Assembly (NCBI RefSeq): GCF_030816915.1
Contig: NZ_JAUSYN010000002.1
Location: 4,601,501-4,665,500, forward strand
DNA length: 64,000 nucleotides
Origin: Streptomyces sp. B3I8
GTDB taxonomy: Bacteria > Actinomycetota > Actinomycetes > Streptomycetales > Streptomycetaceae
Reading direction: 5' to 3'
In this document: one piece after another, positions 17,632 through 25,748 of the stretch
Numbering within the stretch: position 1 is the first letter of the stretch
How the letters are laid out: every line of letters starts with the position of its first letter
Translations under genes and position numbers: made by a program
The notes under the pieces: generated by a model
Seen by the model: only the letters and a program-made list of their open reading frames with translations
Told to the model about the DNA's origin: nothing
Database searches by the model: none

Positions 17632-18310
17632 GGCAGGCTCCTTCGCGGGGAGAGCAACGAAAAGCCGCTACGAGGGGTGGAACTGCCCGGAATGAGGACG
17701 TTCTGACGTGTGGGATTCGGCACGTCCACAAAGCGGGGAGCACCGCGCCGTCGCGGTGGCGGGCTTCGCTGCTGCTACAGGTCGGGCACGATCGGACAGA
17801 TCAATGCGATCGGACGGATCGCTTCGATCGGGCAGATCGCTTCTACCGGGCCGGCCGGACGGATCGGATGATCAGACGGATCGCACGGATCGGGTGGAAC
17901 CGGGTGTGGATCAGGAGCGGGCGATCAGGCGGTCAGGAGGATCAGGCCGGTCGGACGGATCATGCGGATCAGGCAGGGCGAAACACACGAGCTCTTCGCG
18001 GTGCGCGTAGGCGTGAGGCGACGGCCGGTCGGAAAGGATGACCGGGAGGTCCGCGTCAGCGGCGGGAAGAGCGGGTGGTACTGCACGGTCGACTTCGGTC
18101 CATGCCAGCCCCACCTCCTCCGGCCGGTCCCCCGTGAGGGACGATCCACTTCCCTTGTTTAAGGGTGCCCCGTGTAGGGGAGTTTCATGGGCGTCGGGGC
18201 CTGAGCGCCACGCTTCTGCGTGCTGCCCCGAGCGACCGGCTCAGCGTATCAGCCGACCGGCACGTCAAGGCGCTGCTTTGCCCTGTACTGGCGAGTTCTA
18301 TGCTCGCCGC
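17632..18310. repeat. 679-base gene-poor region with degenerate GATCGGACGGATC repeats
   Basis: No convincing gene is seen. From about 17789 to 17980 the sequence is made of degenerate repeats of a GATCGGACGGATC-like unit with abundant GATC sites (GGACAGATC, GGACGGATC, GGGCAGATC and so on), irregularly spaced at about 12-25 bases. The apparent frames through it encode only SDGS/RSG-type low complexity. The rest (18000-18310) is unremarkable. Confidence 0.6.
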
Positions 18311-18895
18311 ATGGCAGATGTTCTTCCTCTGGTCGAGGCCCGGTTGCTCACCGCGCTGGGCGAGCCGGACGCGCGCGCGGCGGTCACCTTCCTCGGTACG
18401 GACCGTTTCGAGGTGCTGCGTTTCACGGACGGGGACGTCGTCCGTTACGCCACGCTCGGCATGTCCGCCCAGCCGATGAGCGACCCGGCCGCGGTCCTCG
18501 CCGATCCGGTCCAGGGCCCGCGTGCCGAGCTGGTCCTCTCCGTGCGCGGCGGGCGTGCCGACACCGACAAGGTGCTCCGTCCGCTCGCCGTGCTGGCCGC
18601 GTCCCCGCAGGTGGAGGGTGTGGTGGTGGCCCCCGGAGCCTCCCTCGACGTGGGCGAGCCGCTGTGGCCGGGCGCGGCCTTCACCTCCGTACTGGTCGCG
18701 GAGCCGGGCGGACTGGTGGAGGACCTGGAGCTCGACGCGCCGATGGACCCCGTGCGGTTCCTGCCGCTGCTGCCGATGACGCCGAACGAGGCCGCGTGGA
18801 AGAGGGTGCACGGCGCGGGCGCCCTCCAGGAGCGCTGGCTGACGCACGGGACGGACCTGCGGGACCCCGCCCGCGGGTCCGTCCCGCTCACGTGA
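18311..18895 (+). CDS. Suppressor-of-fused (SUFU)-domain protein
   Basis: A 194-residue protein beginning MADVLPLVEARLLTALGEP. It fits the bacterial SUFU-like domain: TVRFLGTDRFEVLRFTDG-type N-terminal strands, RAELVLSVRGGR in the middle and a FLPLLPMTPNEAAWKRVHGAGALQERW C-terminal segment. The bacterial function is unknown; such domains are often found with toxin-immunity proteins, but no toxin is adjacent here. A TATGCT box (18299-18304) ends six bases before the ATG, so the mRNA is probably leaderless; there is no ribosome site. It converges on the MFS gene. Confidence 0.8.
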   Translation: MADVLPLVEARLLTALGEPDARAAVTFLGTDRFEVLRFTDGDVVRYATLGMSAQPMSDPAAVLADPVQGPRAELVLSVRGGRADTDKVLRPLAVLAASPQVEGVVVAPGASLDVGEPLWPGAAFTSVLVAEPGGLVEDLELDAPMDPVRFLPLLPMTPNEAAWKRVHGAGALQERWLTHGTDLRDPARGSVPLT

Positions 18896-18928
18896 CCGAT
18901 CTCACCAACCCTCGCGCCGCACGGCTCA

Positions 18929-18967
18929 GTTGGCCGAAACCGCAGTCGGCCGAAACCTCAGTCGGCG
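18929..18967. repeat. Short tandem repeat between SUFU and MFS genes
   Basis: A 16-base unit close to GGCCGAAACCGCAGTC occurs about two and a half times between the two convergent stop codons and overlaps the end of the MFS gene. Confidence 0.5.
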
Positions 18968-20211
18968 AAGACGGCGACCGCGTCCTCGGCGGCGTGCCGC
19001 GGCTGGAGTTCCTCCGTCTCGTGCGTGAGGGCCCGGCGGCGTACGACGACGACCAGCGCGCCCACCACCGCCGTGACGGCGGCGACCACGAACGGGACGT
19101 GGACGTCGGTCCACTCCTCGATCTTCGGCGCGAAGTAGGGCGCGGCCGCCGCCGCGAACCAGCGCACGAAGTTGTAGCCGGCGCTCGCCACCGGGCGCGG
19201 CGCGTCGGAGACGCCCAGCGCGAGCTCGGTGTAGACGGTGTTGTTCACGCCGATGAAGGCGCCGGACAGGATCGTGCATACGACGGCCGTCGTGTGGTCG
19301 CCGTATCCCAGGATCAGGACGTCGGCGGCGAGCAGCACCAGCGAACCGCCGAGCACGGTCAGCGAGCCGAACCGTTTCTGCGTCCGTGGCGCCACGATGA
19401 CCGAGAAGACGGCGAGCAGCACCCCCCAGGCGAAGAAGACCGCACCGGACTTGTACGGCGTCATGTTCAGTACGAACGGCGTGAAGGCGAGCACGGTGAA
19501 GAACGTGTAGTTGTAGAAGAACGCCGAGACGGCCGCGGAGGCCAAACCGCCGTGCCCGAGCGCCTTGAGCGGGTCGAGCAGTGAGATCCTGCGGGCCGGC
19601 TTGGGCTGCTCCTTCAGGAACGCCGTGATGCACAGGAAGCCGATCGCCATCAGGACGGCGGTGCCGAAGAAGGGATAGCGCCAGCTCGCGTCGCCGAGCA
19701 GCGCGCCCAGGAGCGGGCCGCAGGCCATGCCGAGGCCCAGGGCGGACTCGTAGAGCAGGATCGCGGCCGCGCTGCCGCCCGCCGCCGCGCCGACGATGAC
19801 GGCGAGCGCGGTGGACACGAACAGGGCGTTGCCGAGCCCCCATCCGGCCCGGAACCCGACCAGCTCACCGACCGACCCCGAGGTGCCGGCGAGCCCCGCG
19901 AAGACGACCACGAGGGCCAGTCCGGCGAGCAGCGTCCTGCGTCCGCCGATCCGGCTGGAGACGAAGCCGGTCACCAGCATCGCCACCGCGGTGATCAGGA
20001 AGTACGAGGTGAACAGGAGCGAGACCTGGCTCGGGGTGGCGTCCAGTCCCTTGGCGATGGACGGCAGGATCGGATCGACGAGCCCGATGCCCATGAAGGC
20101 GACCACGGACGCCCCGGCGGTCGCCCAGACGGCCTTCGGCTGCCGAAGGAGGCCGCCGGCACCCGTGTCGAACGGGTCCGCCTCGGCGGGACCTCCGGTA
20201 CTGCTGCGCAT
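18958..20211 (-). CDS. Major facilitator superfamily transporter (drug exporter type)
   Basis: A 417-residue protein with about 12 predicted membrane helices. The MFS signature after helix 2-3 is visible (SSRIGGRRTLLAG) and an acidic residue occurs in helix 1 (MGIGLVDPILPSIA). Helix 4-5 segments resemble the DHA1 proton-antiport drug efflux family. It likely exports small lipophilic compounds. Start ATG 20211 has an AAGGAG site about 8 bases upstream. Its upstream region holds a TTAGCTCAGCTAA palindrome typical of MarR-family operators, yet no MarR gene is adjacent. The substrate is unknown. Confidence 0.88.
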   Translation of the reverse strand: MRSSTGGPAEADPFDTGAGGLLRQPKAVWATAGASVVAFMGIGLVDPILPSIAKGLDATPSQVSLLFTSYFLITAVAMLVTGFVSSRIGGRRTLLAGLALVVVFAGLAGTSGSVGELVGFRAGWGLGNALFVSTALAVIVGAAAGGSAAAILLYESALGLGMACGPLLGALLGDASWRYPFFGTAVLMAIGFLCITAFLKEQPKPARRISLLDPLKALGHGGLASAAVSAFFYNYTFFTVLAFTPFVLNMTPYKSGAVFFAWGVLLAVFSVIVAPRTQKRFGSLTVLGGSLVLLAADVLILGYGDHTTAVVCTILSGAFIGVNNTVYTELALGVSDAPRPVASAGYNFVRWFAAAAAPYFAPKIEEWTDVHVPFVVAAVTAVVGALVVVVRRRALTHETEELQPRHAAEDAVAVFAD

Positions 20212-20283
20212 GCGCGCGCTCCTTCCCGACAGGGACGACGCCCGGGGCGGGGACCCCGGTGATGATCGGCCCGGATGGTTGGC

Positions 20284-20330
20284 TTATGCACACAATAAGT
20301 TAGCTCAGCTAATTGATGCAACATGCACCT
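20284..20330. promoter_or_regulatory. Palindromic operator candidate upstream of the MFS gene
   Basis: A perfect TTAGCT-C-AGCTAA palindrome lies at 20300-20312 within an unusually AT-rich stretch, flanked by TTATGCACA and TGCAACATGCAC elements. This is the form of a MarR-type operator and may control the MFS gene, the divergent DUF6758-like gene, or both. Confidence 0.5.
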
Positions 20331-20420
20331 AGTTGCTCTCGCCGACAGCGGGCGTCGGGCACCGCCCGGACGGGTGATCGTCCTTGACGCGGAGCGGTGC
20401 GGGGAGGACCGTTGGTCTTT

Positions 20421-21062
20421 ATGAGGGGCGAACCCAGTTGCCCGAAGTGCGGTGGCCGGGTCAGGGCTCCCGGACTCTTCGCCGACTCCTGGCAGTGCGA
20501 CGTGCACGGGACGGTGCACCCGCTGCAACCCGTGATACCGCCCAGCGTCGAGGCGCTCGGTGTCGTGGTGCACCGGACCCGGGTCCCGGTGTGGATGCCG
20601 TGGCCCCTGCCGGTCGGCTGGCTGTTCACGGGTGCAGCCTGCGCCGGTGACGACCGCAGCGGCGGCCGCGCCACGGCGGTGGCGTGCTCCGGCCCCGGCC
20701 CGCTGGGCGGCGTCGGCGAGATGATCCTGGTCGCCGAGGAACTGGGCGTCGGCCTCGGCGCACGGTACGCGGGCATCGACGGCCCCGACCCCGGTCCGTA
20801 CCTGAACGTGGAGAAACCGCCGCAGGCCAAGGTCCTGGCGGCGGGCCGCCCCACCCCCCTCTGGCACGTCACCGGCACCCCCGACGACCGCGCCGTCTTC
20901 GCGGGCGAGGCGCGGGGCCTGTGGCTCTGGGCGGTCGTCTGGCCCGAACAGACGGGCCTGCTCATGTACGACGAGCTGGTGTTGACGGACCTGCGCGACG
21001 CGGGCGCGGAGGTCGACCTCCTGCCGTGCGGCGCGCTGTCGCCACGACTGCTGGAGCCGTAG
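20421..21062 (+). CDS. DUF6758-like protein with N-terminal zinc-ribbon
   Basis: A 213-residue protein of a family common in Streptomyces. It opens MRGEPSCPKCGGRV with C7-x2-C10 and a further C26-x-x-H (WQCDVHG), a probable zinc knuckle. A WMPWPLPVGWLFTGAACAGD segment follows, then GPLGGVGEMILVAEELG, VWPEQTGLLMYDELVLTDLRD, and the C-terminal PRLLEP. The function is unknown; the ribbon suggests protein or nucleic-acid binding. I chose ATG 20421; GTG 20397 and TTG 20412 are in frame and the TTG lies closer to the GGGGAGG site, so the first residues are uncertain. Confidence 0.75.
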   Translation: MRGEPSCPKCGGRVRAPGLFADSWQCDVHGTVHPLQPVIPPSVEALGVVVHRTRVPVWMPWPLPVGWLFTGAACAGDDRSGGRATAVACSGPGPLGGVGEMILVAEELGVGLGARYAGIDGPDPGPYLNVEKPPQAKVLAAGRPTPLWHVTGTPDDRAVFAGEARGLWLWAVVWPEQTGLLMYDELVLTDLRDAGAEVDLLPCGALSPRLLEP

Positions 21063-21221
21063 GCGCAAGGGGCGATGGTTTTTTTGGGGGGGCGATGGGG
21101 TTCGCGGGTGGCGCGGTGTCCTCCGCCTACAGGTCGTGATCCGCCTGCGGCGGAGTCGGGTGCGGCGTCCCCGTTATCCTTGAGCGTCCCCGTCCGTCCC
21201 GTCCGTCCGGAGCGTCACGTC

Positions 21222-22079
21222 GTGCGCATCGACCTGCACACCCACTCCACCGCCTCCGACGGCACGGACACCCCCGCCGCACTCGTCCGCAACGCGGCCG
21301 CCGCCGGACTGGACGTCGTCGCCCTCACCGACCACGACACCACTCGCGGCCACGCCGAGGCGCTTGCCGCGCTGCCGGGCGGCCTGACCCTCGTGACCGG
21401 CGCCGAGCTCTCCTGCCGCCTCGACGGCGTCAGCATGCACATGCTGGCCTACCTCTTCGACCCCGAGGAGCCCGCGCTCCTCGCCGAACGCGAACTGGTG
21501 CGCGACGACCGTGTCCCCCGCGCCAGGGCCATGGTCGCCAAGCTCAACGACCTCGGCGTCCCCGTCACCTGGGACCAGGTCGCCCGTATCGCCGGTGACG
21601 GTTCCGTCGGCCGCCCCCATGTCGCCTCCGCACTCGTGGAGCTCGGCGTCGTCCCGACCGTCGACGAGGCGTTCACGCCGAAGTGGCTGGCCGACGGGGG
21701 CCGTGCGCACGTGGAGAAGCACGAGACCGACCCCTTCGAGGCGATCCGCCTGGTGAAGGCGGCCGGCGGTGTCACCGTCTTCGCACACCCCGCCGCGAGC
21801 AAGCGTGGCCGCACCGTCCCGGAGTCCGCGATCGCGGACATGGCCGCGGCGGGACTGGACGGCATCGAGGTCGACCACATGGACCACGACTCCGACACCA
21901 GGGCCCGGCTGCGCGGACTGGCCAAGGAGCTGGGCCTCCTGACCACCGGGTCCAGCGACTACCACGGCACCCGCAAGACCGTCGCCCTCGGCGAGTACGC
22001 GACGGATCCCGAGGTCTACGGCGAGATCACCCGCCGCGCCACAGGAGCGTTCCCGGTCCCGGGCGCGGGCGGAGCCTGA
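21222..22079 (+). CDS. PHP-domain phosphoesterase (YciV/RNase AM-like)
   Basis: A 285-residue polymerase-and-histidinol-phosphatase fold protein. The metal-binding motifs are clear: H6-x-H8 (DLHTHSTASDGT), ALTDHDTT, ELSC, a FAHPAASK histidine in the second half and SSDYHGTRK near the C-terminus. Relatives hydrolyse nucleoside 3',5'-bisphosphate or trim RNA 5' ends. The longer frame from 21075 adds a non-conserved stretch; GTG 21222 immediately precedes the RIDLHTHS core. No clear ribosome site is visible. Substrate specificity is inferred only from family. Confidence 0.88.
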   Translation: MRIDLHTHSTASDGTDTPAALVRNAAAAGLDVVALTDHDTTRGHAEALAALPGGLTLVTGAELSCRLDGVSMHMLAYLFDPEEPALLAERELVRDDRVPRARAMVAKLNDLGVPVTWDQVARIAGDGSVGRPHVASALVELGVVPTVDEAFTPKWLADGGRAHVEKHETDPFEAIRLVKAAGGVTVFAHPAASKRGRTVPESAIADMAAAGLDGIEVDHMDHDSDTRARLRGLAKELGLLTTGSSDYHGTRKTVALGEYATDPEVYGEITRRATGAFPVPGAGGA

Positions 22080-22512
22080 CCGCTGGGGCCTGTCCGACCG
22101 GACCCGGGGCTCCGTGCCACGACGGGCCGGGCGGGCTCTACGCGCGCACCGCGACCTGCTTGACCGGCGGGAACAGTGACCTGCTTGTCAGCGGGTGCCG
22201 GGTGCCGGGTGCCGGGTGCCGGGTGCCGGGTGCCGGGTGCCGGGTGCTTGCTGTCGGGCGCCGAGCGCTGGGTGTCGGGCGCGGGGCCGCGCACAGTACC
22301 GGCCCCGGTTCGGTCGGTCGGCGTTCCACCGTGATCGTTCGCCCGCCGCCGCCCGAGCCCACTGCACTCCACTCACTCACCCCTGCGCGAGGGCCGGCCC
22401 CGGCCTTCGCCCCCAGGTCACTCCGGCAGGCCCGGAGTGACCCACTGCTCCTCCACTCGACTGCACACACACGTGCCGCCTCGGCGGCACCCTGTCACAA
22501 GGCCGCCTCCAC
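22080..22512. repeat. Gene-free 433-base region with a GGGTGCC tandem array
   Basis: Between the PHP and marC genes. Eight consecutive 7-base GGGTGCC units run from 22193 to 22248 (the last is GGGTGCT), followed by a decayed GTCGGGCGC segment to about 22290. No gene is evident; translated frames are only GAGCRVP-type repeats. No clear promoter was recognised for marC. Confidence 0.75.
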
Positions 22513-23118
22513 ATGTTCGACCTCGCCGTCTTCGGCTCCCTCTTCCTGACCCTCTTCGTCATCATGGATCCCCCGGGGATCACCCCGATCTTCCTCGCCC
22601 TGACCGCGGGCCGCCCCGCCAAGGTGCAGCGCCGGATGGCGTTGCAGGCCGTGTGCGTGGCCGGTGGTGTCATCGCCGTGTTCGGCGTGCTGGGCAACCA
22701 CATCCTCGACTACCTGCACGTCACGATCCCCGCCCTCATGATCTCCGGGGGGCTGCTGCTCCTCCTCATCGCGCTCGACCTCCTCACCGGCAAGAACGAC
22801 GAGCCGAAACAGACCAAGGACGTCAACGTCGCCCTCGTCCCGCTCGGAATGCCGCTGCTCGCCGGACCCGGCGCGATCGTGTCCGTGATCCTCGCCGTGC
22901 AGCGGGCCGACGGCGTGAGCGCACAGGTCTCGGTGTGGGCGGCGATCCTCGCGATCCATGTCGTGCTGTGGTTCGTGATGCGCCACTCGCTGCTGATCAT
23001 CCGGCTGATCAAGGACGGTGGCGTCGTCCTGGTGACACGGCTGGCCGGGATGATGCTCTCCGCGATCGCCGTCCAGCAGATCATCAACGGCGTCACACAG
23101 GTGATCCGGGGCGCCTGA
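22513..23118 (+). CDS. MarC/UPF0056 family integral membrane protein
   Basis: A 201-residue protein with six predicted membrane helices. Family motifs are FVIMDPPGITPIFLALTAG (helix 1 and loop), the LMISGGLLLLLIALDLL helix and the LVPLGMPLLAGPGAIVSVI helix. MarC proteins were once linked to multiple antibiotic resistance in E. coli but this was not upheld, and their transport role is unknown. The length is normal. It converges with the small 50-residue gene across a hairpin. Confidence 0.88.
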   Translation: MFDLAVFGSLFLTLFVIMDPPGITPIFLALTAGRPAKVQRRMALQAVCVAGGVIAVFGVLGNHILDYLHVTIPALMISGGLLLLLIALDLLTGKNDEPKQTKDVNVALVPLGMPLLAGPGAIVSVILAVQRADGVSAQVSVWAAILAIHVVLWFVMRHSLLIIRLIKDGGVVLVTRLAGMMLSAIAVQQIINGVTQVIRGA

Positions 23119-23222
23119 TCCCGCGGTCATCCCGGGCGCCTGATCCCGGGGTGATCCGGGACGGCCCGATCCGAGGTGACCCAGGGGGCCGAAGCCGATC
23201 TCCCCGCGCGGGCGCACGACAA

Positions 23223-23255
23223 AGCCCCTGTACGGCACGGTGCCGGACAGGGGCT
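23223..23255. terminator. Hairpin between convergent marC and small ORF
   Basis: A 16-base inverted repeat with one mismatch: AGCCCCTGTACGGCAC at 23223-23238 and GTGCCGGACAGGGGCT at 23240-23255. It lies between the two stop codons. AAA precedes it on the + strand, which would be a U run for the minus-strand transcript. Confidence 0.7.
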
Positions 23256-23296
23256 GCATGTGTTGCGTCAGTACATCGTCACGCGTCGGTACGTCG

Positions 23297-23449
23297 TCAT
23301 GAGGCGGGTGTGTCTGCCGGGCGGATCCACAGGCGCTGCCCTATGGCGGCGGCCTGTTGCACGATCTGATTGACGGAGGCGGCGTCCACGACGGTGGTGT
23401 CCACGGGCGTGCCGTCGACGTCGTCGAGGCGCATGATTTCGAAGCGCAA
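23297..23449 (-). CDS. Conserved 50-residue small protein
   Basis: Reading leftwards from a TTG at 23449, a 50-residue frame gives RFEIMRLDDVDGTPVDTTVV followed by DAASVNQIVQQAAAIGQRLW and ends IRPADTPAS. The composition is that of a normal folded protein, unlike the random frames around it, and I recall very similar small proteins at this position in other Streptomyces. A GGGAG site lies 7 bases before the TTG; an internal ATG at 23434 is an alternative. Function unknown. It is divergent from the NYN gene. Confidence 0.7.
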   Translation of the reverse strand: MRFEIMRLDDVDGTPVDTTVVDAASVNQIVQQAAAIGQRLWIRPADTPAS

Positions 23450-23715
23450 GGGGCTTCTCCCTTCGTCTGGTCATCCTCCTGTGGAGAACTACTGGTCGAG
23501 AGTGAGAGTGGGAGGCGGGGCGACTGTGCGTCCCCGTCCACGTACAGATGTAACGGCATGCTTCCAGCAAACATTCCCTACGCTAAAGAAATTTTTCAGC
23601 CGTCTAACTACTGACGGGGGAAAGCGTGGGAGCTGCCCCTGGGTGCGTATCTTCCGATCATTTCTCCGGACGACTCCTCGGGACCGGTTGTGTTCGCTGT
23701 GTGACGGCCGGGACA
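23450..23715. promoter_or_regulatory. AT-rich divergent control region
   Basis: The 266 bases between the small ORF and the NYN gene contain an unusually AT-rich stretch (about 23540-23615, including CTAAAGAAATTTTTC) in an otherwise GC-rich window. It is a likely promoter or regulator-binding segment. No gene is seen. Confidence 0.4.
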
Positions 23716-24624
23716 ATGGACGCGATGAACGACGACGACCTCACGGCGCTCGGCGCCCGCATCGACCAGACGAACGAGCTGCTGCAGCGCATGCTCGCCG
23801 AGGTGGCGAAGACGCCCTCGACCCACGCGATCTTCGTCGACGCCGGCTACCTCTACGCGGCCGCGGGGCGGCTGGTGGCCGGCACCGAGGACCGGCGGGC
23901 GTTCGACGTCGACGCCGAGGGACTGCTCGAGGCGCTCATCGACAAGGCTCGCACGATCTTCGCCGACAGCCGGCTGCTGCGGGTCTACTGGTACGACGGC
24001 GCCCGGCGCCGCATCCACACAGCCGAGCAGCAGTCCATCGCCGAACTGCCCGACGTGAAGGTGCGACTGGGCAACCTCAACGCCAACAACCAGCAGAAGG
24101 GCGTCGACTCCCTCATCAGGTCCGACCTGGAGTCCCTCGCCCGGCACCGCGCCATCAGCGACGCGGCCCTGCTCGGCGGTGACGAGGACCTGGTCTCGGC
24201 GGTCGAGGCCGCACAGGGATACGGCGCCCGGGTCCATCTGTGGGGCATCGAGGCACCGGAGGGCCGCAACCAGGCCGAGCCCCTGCTCTGGGAGGTCGAC
24301 AGCCAGCGCACCCTCGACCTGGACTTCTTCAAGCCGTACGTGTCCCGGCGGACCGCGGCGACGTACGAGGCGTCGGCGGCGGTCCGGCCCACGCGGGAGG
24401 ACGTGCGGTTCGTGGGGGCGCAGATCGCGGCGAAGTGGCTGGCGGCGCGAGGCCGTGACTCACTGCGGGAGCTGCTCCCGGGGCACCCCTACCTGCCCGG
24501 ATCGGTCGACCAGGACCTGCTGGTGGAGGCGGAAGGGCTGCTCCAGTACTCGCTGCGCGGCCAGGCGGATCTGCGCCGGTCCCTGCGGGACGGCTTCTGG
24601 GAGCACTTGCAGACGCAGTACTGA
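23716..24624 (+). CDS. NYN-domain (PIN-like) putative ribonuclease with C-terminal LabA/OST-HTH-like region
   Basis: A 302-residue protein. The NYN domain (about 35-185) shows conserved acidic residues in IFVDAGYLYAA (D42), YWYDGARRRIH, QKGVDSLI (D130) and LLGGDEDLVSAVEAA (D155, D157), the pattern of metal-dependent PIN-like nucleases. A C-terminal region (about 215-300) resembles the helical domain often found with NYN proteins. It probably cleaves structured RNA in the cytoplasm. Start ATG 23716 or 23725; neither has a clear ribosome site. It converges on the hydrolase gene. Confidence 0.85.
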   Translation: MDAMNDDDLTALGARIDQTNELLQRMLAEVAKTPSTHAIFVDAGYLYAAAGRLVAGTEDRRAFDVDAEGLLEALIDKARTIFADSRLLRVYWYDGARRRIHTAEQQSIAELPDVKVRLGNLNANNQQKGVDSLIRSDLESLARHRAISDAALLGGDEDLVSAVEAAQGYGARVHLWGIEAPEGRNQAEPLLWEVDSQRTLDLDFFKPYVSRRTAATYEASAAVRPTREDVRFVGAQIAAKWLAARGRDSLRELLPGHPYLPGSVDQDLLVEAEGLLQYSLRGQADLRRSLRDGFWEHLQTQY

Positions 24625-24644
24625 CCGGCGCCGAACCCCGTTCC

Positions 24645-25586
24645 TCAACGGGTCACGCCGCCGGCGTCGTCCACGCCGTTCCTGCCGTTCCTGCCGTTCC
24701 TGCCGTTCTCGCCGTCAACGGAGTGCACGCTGTTCCAGAAGGCGACGAGGGCGCGGGCGGTCTCAAGCGGGCGGTCGGTGTTGGGGGAGTGGTCGGCGCC
24801 GGCGACGATCGTGCGACGGGCGTCGAGCCGGATGGCCATCTCGTCCAGCAACGGGACGGGCCAGGCGTCGTCGTGGTCGCCGGAGACGACGTGTTTGGGC
24901 AGCGGCACGGCGGCGAGTTCGGCGACCCGGTCCGGCTCGGTGCACAGTTGCCGCCCGGTGGCGAGAAGCTGGGCGGGACTGCCCGCGAGCCAGCGGCGGC
25001 GGAGGTCGTCGCGGTCGCCGGGACCGGCGTCGAGGGCGCCGGTCTCCGTGTCCTCGGGGGTCTCCATCAGCTGGATGGCGTTCCACACCTGGGTCATGTC
25101 CATCACCGCGAGTGCGTCGCGCAGCAGTCTGACCCGCTGCTGCTGGGACTTCGAGATCTGCGCGGGGCCGGAGGACATGAGGGTGAGCGAGCGGAACGGG
25201 GCGGGGTCGAGCAGCACGGTGGCGCGGGCGATCTGGCCGCCGAGGGAATGGCCGAGGAGGTGGACGGGACCGTCGGCGTCCAGAGCGGCGACCTGAGCCA
25301 GCACGTCGCGGGCCAACTCGGTCTGTGCGTAAGGGGCTTCGTCGTCCTGGGGGCCGGGAGTGCCGTACTGGCCCCGGCCGTCGACGGCGACGGCGCGGTA
25401 GCCGGCGGCGCCGAGGTGGGGGAGGAGGTCGATGAAGTCCTCCTTGCTGCCGGTGAAACCCGGGAGGAGGAGGGCCGTGCCGTGGGTGGCGGTGCCGGCG
25501 TCGAGGGCGGCGAAGGGACCGCGGGGGGTGGCGAGGGTGCGGGAGCGGGTGCCGGGGGGCGGGGAGAAGGTCGACGGACGGCTCAT
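24645..25586 (-). CDS. Alpha/beta-fold hydrolase
   Basis: A 313-residue esterase/lipase-like enzyme. It shows the oxyanion segment LLLPGFTGSKEDF, the nucleophile elbow GHSLGG (serine at about 116), an acid candidate in VVSGDHDDAWPVPLLD and the histidine in VAGADHSPNTDRP. The substrate is unknown. The last 20 residues contain a tandem NGRNGRNGRNG repeat outside the fold. It lies downstream of the RNA helicase on the same strand, separated by a strong hairpin, so probably has its own promoter. Confidence 0.85.
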   Translation of the reverse strand: MSRPSTFSPPPGTRSRTLATPRGPFAALDAGTATHGTALLLPGFTGSKEDFIDLLPHLGAAGYRAVAVDGRGQYGTPGPQDDEAPYAQTELARDVLAQVAALDADGPVHLLGHSLGGQIARATVLLDPAPFRSLTLMSSGPAQISKSQQQRVRLLRDALAVMDMTQVWNAIQLMETPEDTETGALDAGPGDRDDLRRRWLAGSPAQLLATGRQLCTEPDRVAELAAVPLPKHVVSGDHDDAWPVPLLDEMAIRLDARRTIVAGADHSPNTDRPLETARALVAFWNSVHSVDGENGRNGRNGRNGVDDAGGVTR

Positions 25587-25678
25587 GCCGCCGAGGCTAC
25601 CGGCCGTGCCCCTCCCATCCTCCCGAGGGACCGTGACCCCGGTGTGCTCCGCCGGCCCGGACCGTCCACGTCGGCAAC

Positions 25679-25724
25679 ACGAAGCCGGCCCGGTCCACGT
25701 GGTCGTGGGCCGGGCCGGCTTCGT
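25679..25724 (-). terminator. Terminator hairpin after the RNA helicase gene
   Basis: A perfect 15-base inverted repeat (25679-25693 with 25710-25724, core GAAGCCGGCCCGG / CCGGGCCGGCTTC) has a 16-base loop. It lies about 25-70 bases beyond the helicase stop on the minus strand. Confidence 0.7.
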
Positions 25725-25748
25725 TCCTGCTGCGTGTGCCGAGGGGGC

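Noticed and set aside
17708..18010. A protein-coding frame through the GATC repeat region
   Set aside because: It encodes only SDGS/RSG/DRTDR low complexity, and all frames of the repeat are similarly open.
22138..22470. Small proteins encoded by the GGGTGCC array
   Set aside because: A 7-base repeat yields the same heptapeptide pattern in every frame; no ribosome site or conservation signal.
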